From Haloparvum alkalitolerans (GTDB lineage Archaea; Halobacteriota; Halobacteria; Halobacteriales; Haloferacaceae): DNA of 64,000 bases. The stretch covers positions 33,866 to 97,865 of the forward strand of contig NZ_JBNLIA010000016.1 of the NCBI RefSeq assembly GCF_050122995.1, read 5' to 3'. Both the position numbers and the translations under genes were made by a program. The notes under the pieces are model-generated. The model worked only from the letters and a program-made list of their open reading frames with translations, did not search any database and was not told the origin of the DNA. Positions within the stretch are counted from its first letter, which is position 1, and each line of letters begins with the position of its first letter. Of the stretch, positions 1-7,577 are shown piece after piece.

Positions 1-1197
1 GCTCCGGTACTCGCCGTACTGCCCGCCGGCGCGCTTGGTGATCTCCTCCGAGAGGATGGTGCCCATGAAGTCGTCCGCGCCGCAGTTGAGCAGTTTGAGC
101 CCGTGCTCGTCGCCCGACTTCACCCACGAGGACTGGATGTGGTCGACGTTGTCCAGGAAGAGGCGCGCGACCGCGACCATGAGCTCGTCCTCCGCGAGAC
201 TCGCCCCGCCGTCCACGACGCCGTGTCTGTAGAGGGGCGTGTTCTCGTGGACGAACGAGAGCGGAACGAACTCCGTGATTCCGCCGGTTCTGTCCTGCAG
301 GTCGCGGACGACCTTCAGGTGCTCCACGCGGTGGGCCGCGTTCTCGACGTGGCCGTACATGATCGTCGCGGTCGTCGGCAGGCCGGCGGCCATCGCGCCC
401 TCCATCGCGGCGACCCAGTCGTCCGTCCGGATCTTTCCCGGGCAGATCACGTCGCGCACCTCGTCGACGAGGATCTCCGCCGCGGTGCCGGGCGCGGAGT
501 CGAGCCCCGCGGCCGCGAGTTCGCGGTAGACGGCCTCGTAGTCCCAGTCGGTGCCGCGGCGGGCGTGGTACGCCTCCTCCGGCGTCATCGAGTGGAGGTG
601 CACGTCGTCGACGGACATCGCCGCCATCTGCTCGAGATACGTCCCGGGGTCGGTCGCGTACGCCGCGGGCGGCTTGTAGTTCACCGCGCTCGCGGGGTCG
701 TCGTACCCCTGGAGGATCTCGTGGTGCTCCTCGTTCAGCGCGAAGGCGGGGTGGAGCCCGGAGACGGAGGTCACCTCGTAGATGCCCATCTCGAGGGCGT
801 CCGCGACGACCGCCCGCGACTCCGCGGGCGTCTTCGTGAACCCCGAGTGCTCGACGTCCGCGTCCGCCTCGAACGCGTGAGCGGTGTTCTTGAAGTTACA
901 GAACAGACAGCCCGTGTTGCAGGCGGTGGTGACGTTGTTGTTGAGGTTGGCGACGAACGTCACCTCGTCGCCGACGACCGCGGCCCGCCGCCGGTCCGCG
1001 GCCTCCAGCACCTGCTCTTTGCGTTCGGGGTCGATCCCCTCGCGGTCGGTGCCGGTGGTAATCAGCTCGATCCCGTCGTCGACCGTCAGCCGGTCGCCCG
1101 CGCGAGCCTTCGCCAACGCGTTCTCGAAGGACTGGTCCGTCTCGGGGACCACCTCGAACTCGACCGCCTCGGGGTCGACCTCGCGCGCGTCGGTCAT
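1..1197 (-). CDS. cofH: 7,8-didemethyl-8-hydroxy-5-deazariboflavin synthase subunit 2 (CofH), 3' end outside window
   Basis: Radical SAM enzyme that transfers the hydroxybenzyl group of tyrosine to the ribityl-uracil intermediate in synthesis of Fo, the chromophore of coenzyme F420. The ATG is at 1197-1195 and the frame stays open to base 1, so the C-terminus is cut off. The 4Fe-4S motif CNTGCLFC has Cys93, Cys97 and Cys100. The stretches SAPGTAAEIL and TTATIMYGHVE are typical of CofH/MqnC rather than CofG. A partner cofG would be expected downstream (left of the window). No gene overlaps it upstream; the next gene, also on the minus strand, ends 65 bp away. Confidence 0.9.
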   Translation of the reverse strand, partial: MTDAREVDPEAVEFEVVPETDQSFENALAKARAGDRLTVDDGIELITTGTDREGIDPERKEQVLEAADRRRAAVVGDEVTFVANLNNNVTTACNTGCLFCNFKNTAHAFEADADVEHSGFTKTPAESRAVVADALEMGIYEVTSVSGLHPAFALNEEHHEILQGYDDPASAVNYKPPAAYATDPGTYLEQMAAMSVDDVHLHSMTPEEAYHARRGTDWDYEAVYRELAAAGLDSAPGTAAEILVDEVRDVICPGKIRTDDWVAAMEGAMAAGLPTTATIMYGHVENAAHRVEHLKVVRDLQDRTGGITEFVPLSFVHENTPLYRHGVVDGGASLAEDELMVAVARLFLDNVDHIQSSWVKSGDEHGLKLLNCGADDFMGTILSEEITKRAGGQYGEYRS

Positions 1198-1261
1198 GGT
1201 TCCCCCTCACCGTCGGGACGTAAAAAGCGGGGCGGTCAGCGGAGAACGCCGCCGGGAGGTC

Positions 1262-1858
1262 TCAGTCCGCCGCCTCTTCCTCGTCGAGTCCGGGCGCGGC
1301 GCTGGGGTCCACGTCCGCGGGCTCCTCGCGCTCGCCGCCGACCACCGTCTCGCCGTCCTCCGTCTCGACGTAGGCGTCGTCCGCGAACCCCGCCTTCGCG
1401 TTCTCGTACTCCGGCTCCGTCAGCTTCTCGGGCGTCTCGGGGGCCTCCGCGATCCCCTCCGGCGGGCGGAACTCCCCGAGCGGATCGTCGATGGTGATCC
1501 CGTGTTTCGTGAAGAATTCCTCGTAGCGGCGGTAGTGGGGTTCGATCTCGTCGCCGGGGATCTCCATCATCTCCGTCCAGCCGTGGTTGAAGAAGTCGAA
1601 GTTGGCCTGGACGTGGGTGATCTCACGGGCCTTCGCCTCGGGGAAGCCGGCCTCCAGCGCCGTGAGGTAGGTCTCCATCGTCGCGTCGAAGAAGTCGTCG
1701 AGGTGCGCGCGGCGCTCCTCGCGGCGCTCCTCGTCGGCCTTGTTGAGGAAGATGGTCGTGTGGAGGTCGACGAGCTTGTCGTGGGCTGCCTCCCCGATCA
1801 CCGGCGCGGTGAGGGCCTTCTTCGCGGCCCAGTGGCGGACGTTCTGGCGGATCTTCAT
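1262..1858 (-). CDS. Conserved haloarchaeal protein (DUF6149-like)
   Basis: Encodes about 198 residues, acidic at the C-terminus. It matches my memory of the haloarchaeal DUF6149 family, whose function is unknown. I start at the ATG giving MKIRQNVRHW, because the ten residues of the longer reading frame upstream look non-coding. The N-terminal half is basic and helical (RHWAAKKAL), followed by a region rich in aromatic residues (FDFFNHGWTEMM). The tail is Glu/Asp-rich. There is no signal peptide or membrane segment. It is divergent from the FAD oxidoreductase at 2131, with 272 bp between the starts. Confidence 0.6.
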   Translation of the reverse strand: MKIRQNVRHWAAKKALTAPVIGEAAHDKLVDLHTTIFLNKADEERREERRAHLDDFFDATMETYLTALEAGFPEAKAREITHVQANFDFFNHGWTEMMEIPGDEIEPHYRRYEEFFTKHGITIDDPLGEFRPPEGIAEAPETPEKLTEPEYENAKAGFADDAYVETEDGETVVGGEREEPADVDPSAAPGLDEEEAAD

Positions 1859-2023
1859 ACCCCAGCATTGGTGCCGTGAACCCTTCAATGTGTGGCGAAC
1901 GGACCGAACGAGAGGTCCATCGGCTGCGAAAGGCGGGCGATTGCGGAAGGCCGGCGACCGCGGCGGACCGACGACCGCGGAAGCCCAGCGACCGCGACCG
2001 ACGATCGGTCGGCGACACGCGGT

Positions 2024-2089
2024 GGATCCCTAATATTCGGTAAGGGGATCCCTTGAATCCCCATGAGAGAAACTCTCGTTCCCGGATTC
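2024..2089. promoter_or_regulatory. Cluster of inverted repeats upstream of the FAD oxidoreductase
   Basis: Three symmetric elements sit within 66 bp. GGATCCC (2024-2030) pairs with GGGATCC (2045-2051). AAGGG (2042-2046) pairs with CCCTT (2050-2054). A nested hairpin has GAATCC/GGATTC outer arms (2055-2060 and 2084-2089) and GAGAG/CTCTC inner arms (2065-2069 and 2073-2077). They end 41 bp before the ATG at 2131. They could be operators for either divergent gene or a structured leader; the sequence cannot tell which. Confidence 0.35.
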
Positions 2090-2130
2090 GGATAGCAATC
2101 CACATTAACCCCGAATACGAACGGCCGCTT

Positions 2131-3369
2131 ATGACCGAATCGTACGTGATCATCGGCGATGGGGTCGCCGGGTCCTCCGCGGCCGAGACGCTGCGAGAGG
2201 AGCAGCCGGACGCCGAGATCACCGTGCTCACGGACGAGGGCGAGGCCCTCTACAATCGGATCCTGATCAAGGAGTTCGCGAAGGGGAAACTGCCCGCGGC
2301 GCCCATCTCCATTCACGACGAGGAGTGGTACGCGGAGCGGGACATCGACCTCCGACTCAACACGCTGGTCGTCGACGTCGACGTCGAGGCGGACGAGGTG
2401 ACGACCCACGAGGGCGAGACGTTCGCGTACGACAAACTGCTCTTGGCCATCGGCGGCACGCCGACCCAGCTCCCGGTGGACAACTCCGACGCCGAGGGCG
2501 TCCACCACTTCTGGACGTTCCAGGACGCCCGCGCGATCAAGGAGTCCGTCGAGAGCGCCGAACAGGGCGTCATCGTCGGCGCGGGCCTGCTCGGCATCGA
2601 CTTCGCGGCCATCTGCGGCGCGCAGGACGTTGAGGGGAAATACCTGATGCGCGGCGACTCGTGGTGGCGGTACGCCCTCTCGAACGAGGGCGCGGAGATC
2701 ATGCACGAGGCGATGCGCGAGCGCGGCGTCGAGCCGGTGTTCGACTCCGGCGTCGACCACTTCGAAGTGGACGACGACGGCCGGGTCGAGGCCGCGGTCG
2801 ACCCCAACGGCGACCGCTACGACTGCGATTTCGCCGGCGTCGCCATCGGCCTCAACTTCAACACGGAGATCGTCGAGGAGACGCCGATCGCGACGGACAA
2901 CGGAGTCATCGTCGACGAGTACATGCGAACCAACGTCGACAACGTGTACGCGGCCGGCGACATCACCGAGTTCCACGACGTCATCCTCGGCGAGCGCGCG
3001 CAGAACGGCGCGTGGGGCTCCGCGAAGGAGCAGGGGACGGTCGCCGCCAAGAACATGGTCGACTACGGCTCCGAGGAGTTCCGCTGGGTCTCCTCGTACT
3101 CGATCACGCACTTCGACTTCCCGTTCCTCTCCTTTGGCCACCCGACCCTCGGCGACGACGAGGTCGAGGCCACCACCGGCGAGGGCGAGTGGCGCAAGCT
3201 CGCGCTGAAGGACGGCAAGATCGTCGGCGGCGTCCTCATCGGCGACCTGGCCCCCCAGTCCGCCTACAAGCAGCTGATGCGCGAGGAGCGCTACGTCGCC
3301 GACCAGAAGGAGACCCTGATGCAGGAGGGGTTCTCGGTCGACGACCTGAAGGCCGCCTCCGAGCAGTAG
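2131..3369 (+). CDS. NAD(P)/FAD-dependent oxidoreductase
   Basis: Pyridine nucleotide-disulfide oxidoreductase-type flavoprotein of 412 residues with two Rossmann folds. The FAD site is near the N-terminus (IIGDGVAGSSAAETL), the NAD(P) site is around residue 150 (GVIVGAGLLGIDFA), and the second FAD motif (VYAAGDITEF) is near residue 274. No redox-active CxxxxC pair is seen, so it resembles the ferredoxin/rubredoxin or nitrite reductase NADH-domain subgroup rather than dihydrolipoamide dehydrogenase. The reading frame extends 78 bp upstream, but MTESYVIIGDG is the natural start, with the Rossmann strand directly after it. The substrate is unknown. A cluster of inverted repeats precedes it. Confidence 0.75.
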   Translation: MTESYVIIGDGVAGSSAAETLREEQPDAEITVLTDEGEALYNRILIKEFAKGKLPAAPISIHDEEWYAERDIDLRLNTLVVDVDVEADEVTTHEGETFAYDKLLLAIGGTPTQLPVDNSDAEGVHHFWTFQDARAIKESVESAEQGVIVGAGLLGIDFAAICGAQDVEGKYLMRGDSWWRYALSNEGAEIMHEAMRERGVEPVFDSGVDHFEVDDDGRVEAAVDPNGDRYDCDFAGVAIGLNFNTEIVEETPIATDNGVIVDEYMRTNVDNVYAAGDITEFHDVILGERAQNGAWGSAKEQGTVAAKNMVDYGSEEFRWVSSYSITHFDFPFLSFGHPTLGDDEVEATTGEGEWRKLALKDGKIVGGVLIGDLAPQSAYKQLMREERYVADQKETLMQEGFSVDDLKAASEQ

Positions 3370-3480
3370 ACGCCGCGAACCGTCCGTTCTCCGTTTCCCC
3401 GTCCGCGGCCGCGGTCGGGCGAGCGCGTTCCCCGCAGCCCGAAGCGAAGCCGTTTTCGCCCCGCGCAGGTATCCTCGCGT

Positions 3481-3897
3481 ATGGACAGCGGCGGATCTTC
3501 GGACATGACGTTGGCGTTCGAGCTCGAGGCGTTAAAGCGGCTCGCGGACCCGAACGCCGTGTTCAACGGCGCGCGCCAGTGGACCGAGTACGTCGGCGTC
3601 GTCTCCGAGAAGCCGACGTACGTCGTCACCAACTTCACGCGGAAGCACCGCGTCCGACAGGACTTCTTCTCGGGCCCCCGCGGCGTCGAGGAGAGCCTGG
3701 AGAACATTTTGCGGCAGTTCGACACCGATCGCCACGTCTTCGTCGGCACCAGCGAGGAGGACGAGGCGGTCGCGGAGGCGGCCGGCTGGGAGTTCCTCGA
3801 CGTCGAGGCCGCCGCGGAGGCGGCGGGTTGGACGCTCGCGGGCGACGACCCGGAGGAAGAGTCGTCCGCGGAGTCGACGCGGGACGACTGGCCCTGA
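3481..3897 (+). CDS. Conserved haloarchaeal protein (DUF7124-like)
   Basis: A 138-residue acidic soluble protein with no signal peptide. The core stretch (EALKRLADPNAVF, YVGVVSEKPTYVVTNF, RQDFFSGPRGVEESL) is one I recognise as a conserved haloarchaeal family, probably DUF7124. The C-terminus from about residue 115 is low-complexity and acidic. It lies 111 bp after the FAD oxidoreductase on the same strand, so it may or may not be co-transcribed. No catalytic motif is visible and the function is unknown. Confidence 0.6.
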   Translation: MDSGGSSDMTLAFELEALKRLADPNAVFNGARQWTEYVGVVSEKPTYVVTNFTRKHRVRQDFFSGPRGVEESLENILRQFDTDRHVFVGTSEEDEAVAEAAGWEFLDVEAAAEAAGWTLAGDDPEEESSAESTRDDWP

Positions 3898-4001
3898 GAC
3901 GGGGTGCAGAATTTCTGGGTTCGAACTTTTCCAATTCCCGTTGTAGAGTCTGTTGACCGGAATCGGACGCTCAGAACTTCTCAATCGGCTCGTCCTACTG
4001 C

Positions 4002-4400
4002 GGTTTTTCTGGGTCTGTCGTAGATCCTACTGATCTGGACAGCAACGTCCAGAAAGCCCCAGCCGGCTCGACCCGCCGGGCCTCGCTGCGCGCTCGCACC
4101 TCTCCGCCGCGCGGGACAAACCGCGTCCCGCTGGCCTCCAGCGTGCAGTAGCGCGCTGGAGACACCGCCCGGCGCGAGTGCTTGCGTCGTCCGGGCGGGA
4201 TCGAGCCGGCTGCCCCTTTCAGTCCCACCCACCACACAGCACCGCCCCGCACCGCAACCGCACAGCAGCCTCGCACCTCCCCAGCCTCGCCGCAGCCGCG
4301 GTCGCGCGACCGCAACGCACCGCAGCGCGACCGCGGCCGCCGCCTCCCTCGCGCGCGTTTCTCGCGCGCGCCGACCGCCCCGCACGGTACCCCGAACGCA
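4002..4400 (+). repeat. Dispersed GC-rich repeat element, copy A
   Basis: This fills most of the 695-bp gene-free gap 3898-4592. It begins with one unit of the short motif (about 4002-4072, including CCAGAAAGCCCCAGCCGGCT) and continues through two hairpins. Hairpin 1 is GCGGGAC (4111-4117) with GTCCCGC (4125-4131). Hairpin 2 is CTCCAGCG (4136-4143) with CGCTGGAG (4154-4161). It then has GCCGGCTGCCCCTTTCAGTC (about 4208-4227), a run of CA-C-CGC repeats, and CTCCCTCGCGCGCG near 4350. The same blocks recur at 45.5-46.0 kb and, inverted, at 48.4-49.0 kb. I see no reading frame with host-like codon use. The ends are approximate. Confidence 0.75.
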
Positions 4401-4592
4401 CGCGAACGAGCCATTCCCGCCGCGCGTGCAGTCTGGTTGGCCGCCGTCAGAGTCCGGTCCGCGCGTGGGCTGTTCGTTCTCGGAGAAATCGGCGGCGAAA
4501 GTCGACGAACGTCCGCCTTGTCGGAGATCGATCGTCCCGCCGCGTGGGAGTCGAGCGGGAGGCTTTTCGTCGGAGAACCCGAACCGAGGGGT

Positions 4593-5672
4593 ATGGCTCA
4601 GGCGACCACGGAGTTCGGCGAGTGGCCCCTCAAGCGGCTGATGACCGAGGTCTGCGGCTCCGGCCCGAAGTCGGCCGAGGACCTCACGCGCGCGCAGGCC
4701 CGGGAGGCGTTCGAGCGCATCCTCGCGGACGAGCCCGACCCGACGACGCTGGGCGCCTTCTGGCTCGCGAACCGCTGGAAGAAGAACAACCCCGAGGAGC
4801 TGGCGGCGTTCACGGACACCATGTGCGAGCGCGTCGAGTACGCGGAGCCCGACTGCGACCCCGTCGACTGCGGCGCGAACTACGACGGGAAGGAGCGGTC
4901 CGCGCTGCTGGGCGTCGCGGCGGGCGTCGTCGCCGCCGCGGCCGGCACCCCGGTGGTCGCCCACTCCGGCGACCGCGTCCCCTCGCAGAAGGCGGACGCC
5001 TACAAGCACGTCCTCGACGAGTTGGGCGTCGCGACCGAGCTGACCCCCCGCGACTCCGCCGCGATGGTCGACGAGGTCGGCTTCGGCTTCTACTACCAGC
5101 CGGCGTTCAACCCCGCGATCGACGACCTCTGGGAGCGCCGGGACATGATGGGCGTCCGGACGTTCGTCAACACCGTCGAGACGCTGGCGAACCCCGCGGG
5201 CGCGTCGGTCCACCTCGGCTCCTTCTACCACCTCGCGTTCGCCAAGAAGGTGATCGAGACGTTCGAGGCGAGCGAGTTCCACGACCTCGACCGCGTCCTG
5301 ATGTTCCAGGGGATGGAGGGGTACGACGACGTGCGTCCCGGCTACACGAAGGTCGCCGAGTGGGAAGCCGTCGGCACCGAGGGCGGCTCCAGCTTCGAGG
5401 ACTTCGAGATCGAGACCGCCGAGTACGGGATGGACTTCGAGACCGAGGACCTCGGCGTCGAGGACGTGGCCGCCGACTCAGCGACCATCACCGAGGAGGT
5501 GCTCGCCGGCGAGCGCGAGGACCGCTTCGCCGACGCCGTGGCGCTCAACGCCGCGCTCCGGATCTACGCCCGCGAGGACGCCGACACCATCGACGAGGGA
5601 CTGGCGGCCGCCCGCGAGGCGATCGCCGACGGCTCCGCGGCCGCGACGCTGGAGGAACTGCAGGCGTTCTGA
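4593..5672 (+). CDS. Anthranilate phosphoribosyltransferase-like protein (TrpD/TrpD2 family)
   Basis: A 359-residue member of the TrpD glycosyltransferase family 3 superfamily. It has the N-terminal helical domain (LTRAQAREAFERIL) and the PRPP-type core (AAGTPVVAHSGDRVPSQKADAYKHVLDELGV). The classic TrpD GTGGD loop is replaced by CGANYDGKERS, as in the TrpD2/YbiB-like branch, so assignment to tryptophan synthesis is doubtful. No trp genes lie beside it. The start MAQATTEFGEW is chosen because upstream sequence in the same frame is the repeat element and has no codon bias. It stands alone, 19 bp from the convergent lipoprotein gene. Confidence 0.7.
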   Translation: MAQATTEFGEWPLKRLMTEVCGSGPKSAEDLTRAQAREAFERILADEPDPTTLGAFWLANRWKKNNPEELAAFTDTMCERVEYAEPDCDPVDCGANYDGKERSALLGVAAGVVAAAAGTPVVAHSGDRVPSQKADAYKHVLDELGVATELTPRDSAAMVDEVGFGFYYQPAFNPAIDDLWERRDMMGVRTFVNTVETLANPAGASVHLGSFYHLAFAKKVIETFEASEFHDLDRVLMFQGMEGYDDVRPGYTKVAEWEAVGTEGGSSFEDFEIETAEYGMDFETEDLGVEDVAADSATITEEVLAGEREDRFADAVALNAALRIYAREDADTIDEGLAAAREAIADGSAAATLEELQAF

Positions 5673-5691
5673 GACCCTGCGCTCGGAGCGA

Positions 5692-6810
5692 CTACTCTTC
5701 GACCACGGTGAACCGGGCCGCGAACCGCCGTTCCCAGTCCTCGCCGCGCGCGTCGATCTCGAAGCGGTACTCGCCGGGCTCGAACGCGACCGCCTCCTCG
5801 ATCCCCGCGCCGGGACCCGGCTCATCGGCGGCGTCCACCGTGACGCGACCGCCGAGGTCCCAGCAGTCGCCGTAGCGAAGGACGCCGCCGAGGTCGGTCC
5901 GGATCTCCCGACGGTCGGCGGAGACCCACTCCCCGCCCTCCCGTCGCTTCACGGCCCAGTGGTCCGGCCCGAGGGTTACCTCCTCGCCCGACCAGTTGCA
6001 GAGCTCGGCGGACAGCGTCTCGCCGAGCGCGACCGTCTCCGGCTCCGCCCGGAGGTAGACGCGCTCGTCGCCGTCGAGCGCGTGGTAACACCGGAGGCCC
6101 GCCGGACAGGCCTCCCCGCGGAACGCCGAGGACTCCGGGTCGGGAAGCGCGCCGTCCGGCACCGGCGGGTCGTCGCCGGCTTCGACCGCGAACAGCGCGG
6201 CGTGGACGAGGTCGCCGGGGTCGGGGGCCGCGACGACGAAGGCGTACCGGCCGGGGCGGAACGCGACGGTCTCCCCGGCCGTCGTCTCGTCGTCCGGCGC
6301 GTCGCCGTCGACGGCGAGCTGCACGTCCCACTCGTGGGTCTCGCCCGGTTCGACGTGGTCCTGATAATCCTCGATGGCGTCGCGGTCGGTCGCGGAGCGC
6401 CACGCCCCGTCGCTCCGGTCGTAGCGAAGCACTTCCCAGTGGTACGGGCCGAACGGGACCGCCTCGTCGGTCCGGTTGTGGAGCCGCATCCGCACCGTCC
6501 CGCCGAGCGTCCCGACCTCCGAGACGGGTTCCAGAAGGACCGCCTCGTCGCCGTCCGACCGGTGGTAACACCGCACCTCGTCGTCGGGGTCGATCCACCA
6601 CCCGGCGTCGGCGAGGTCCGGGCACGGCTCCGTGTAGAACCGCGAGTCGATATCGACTTGCTCCGGGGACCCGGGGCGGTCGGTAGTCGTGTCGTCCGCC
6701 GTCGCGGCTCCGTCGTCACTCGGGGTCCCGGCGGTCGGCGCGGTACGGTCGGCACAGCCGGCCAGCAAGGCTCCGGAGCCGACGGCTGCGAGGAGGGCGC
6801 GGCGTCGCAT
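5692..6810 (-). CDS. Haloarchaeal lipoprotein with two copies of one domain
   Basis: A 372-residue exported protein with a twin-Arg start (MRRRALLAAV) and a lipobox (LLAGC) placing the lipidated Cys near residue 19. The mature part holds two related domains of about 140 residues each. Both contain a cysteine pair around RCYH, then GPYHWEV or GPDHWAV, and end in an RPGRYAFVV or EPGEYRFEI beta-strand. This is an internal duplication. The RPGRY/EPGEY pattern resembles immunoglobulin-like domains of the BsuPI inhibitor type, but the function is unknown. It probably sits on the outer face of the membrane. Confidence 0.7.
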   Translation of the reverse strand: MRRRALLAAVGSGALLAGCADRTAPTAGTPSDDGAATADDTTTDRPGSPEQVDIDSRFYTEPCPDLADAGWWIDPDDEVRCYHRSDGDEAVLLEPVSEVGTLGGTVRMRLHNRTDEAVPFGPYHWEVLRYDRSDGAWRSATDRDAIEDYQDHVEPGETHEWDVQLAVDGDAPDDETTAGETVAFRPGRYAFVVAAPDPGDLVHAALFAVEAGDDPPVPDGALPDPESSAFRGEACPAGLRCYHALDGDERVYLRAEPETVALGETLSAELCNWSGEEVTLGPDHWAVKRREGGEWVSADRREIRTDLGGVLRYGDCWDLGGRVTVDAADEPGPGAGIEEAVAFEPGEYRFEIDARGEDWERRFAARFTVVEE

Positions 6811-6849
6811 GGAGGAGACTGCTCGCGGGGCCGATAAGTGTCTTCGGGG

Positions 6850-7506
6850 CTACTCGGTCGAGCGCGCACTCGGGAAGTCGTCGAACGACTCCACGCGGTA
6901 GTCGCCGAGGACGCAGCGGCCGCGCTCCTCGTGGCCGAGGCGTTCGACGTGGACCGCGTCGAGGCCGGCGTTCCACGCGGCGCCGACGTCGCTCGCACCG
7001 TCTCCGGCGTAGTAGCCGCGGTCGCCCGCGGCGGGGTCGACGCCGAGGTCGGCCATCGCCAGTTTCACCGGGTCCGGGTCGGGCTTCCAGCCCGTCTCCT
7101 CGGTGCAACAGACCACGGTGTCGAAGTGGTCGCGCAGGTCGAGTCGGTCGAGCACCGGGTCCGCGAGGAACTGCTGGCAGTGCGTGACGAGGCCGGTCGG
7201 CCCCTCGACGCTCGCGAGCAGGCGCGCCGCGTCGTCGTGGAGGTAGGTCGCCTCGGCGCGGGCGCGGGGGTCCTCGTTCGCGTGGAATGCCTCCCAGAAC
7301 GCCGCGGGGTCGACGCCCCACTCGCGGAGCGTCCGGTCCCGCGAGCCCCCGAGCCCATGCCAGAGGACCCGCGCCTCGGCGTCCGAGAAGTCGCGGCCGA
7401 GCGCGTCGCCGACGCCGTCGAACACCTCGCGCGTGTAGCGCCACTCCGCGTCGACGAGCGTCCCGTCGAGGTCGAACAGGTGGAAGTCGTAGGCGTCCGC
7501 GACCAT
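6850..7506 (-). CDS. HAD-superfamily hydrolase (phosphoglycolate phosphatase-like)
   Basis: A 218-residue HAD phosphatase. Motif I DLDGTLV is near residue 12, motif II is TGLVTHC, and the motif III/IV region is GWKPDPDPVKLA ... GYYAGDGASDVGAAWNAG. The cap is the small helical type (subclass I), as in phosphoglycolate phosphatases and beta-phosphoglucomutases. The long reading frame reaching 8847 is an artefact; MVADAYDFHLF is the proper start, directly before motif I. The substrate cannot be told. It is followed 39 bp later by the lipoprotein gene on the same strand. Confidence 0.8.
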   Translation of the reverse strand: MVADAYDFHLFDLDGTLVDAEWRYTREVFDGVGDALGRDFSDAEARVLWHGLGGSRDRTLREWGVDPAAFWEAFHANEDPRARAEATYLHDDAARLLASVEGPTGLVTHCQQFLADPVLDRLDLRDHFDTVVCCTEETGWKPDPDPVKLAMADLGVDPAAGDRGYYAGDGASDVGAAWNAGLDAVHVERLGHEERGRCVLGDYRVESFDDFPSARSTE

Positions 7507-7577
7507 CGGCGGGAGGTAGTCGGTCGGCGGACATGGCCCTTTCGGAGGCGGACCAGTCCGCGCAGGGCCGGCTTCGC

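Noticed and set aside
1885..3141. A 418-codon minus-strand frame
   Set aside because: It is the antisense of the FAD oxidoreductase, which has clear Rossmann motifs on the plus strand. Long antisense frames are common in very GC-rich DNA.
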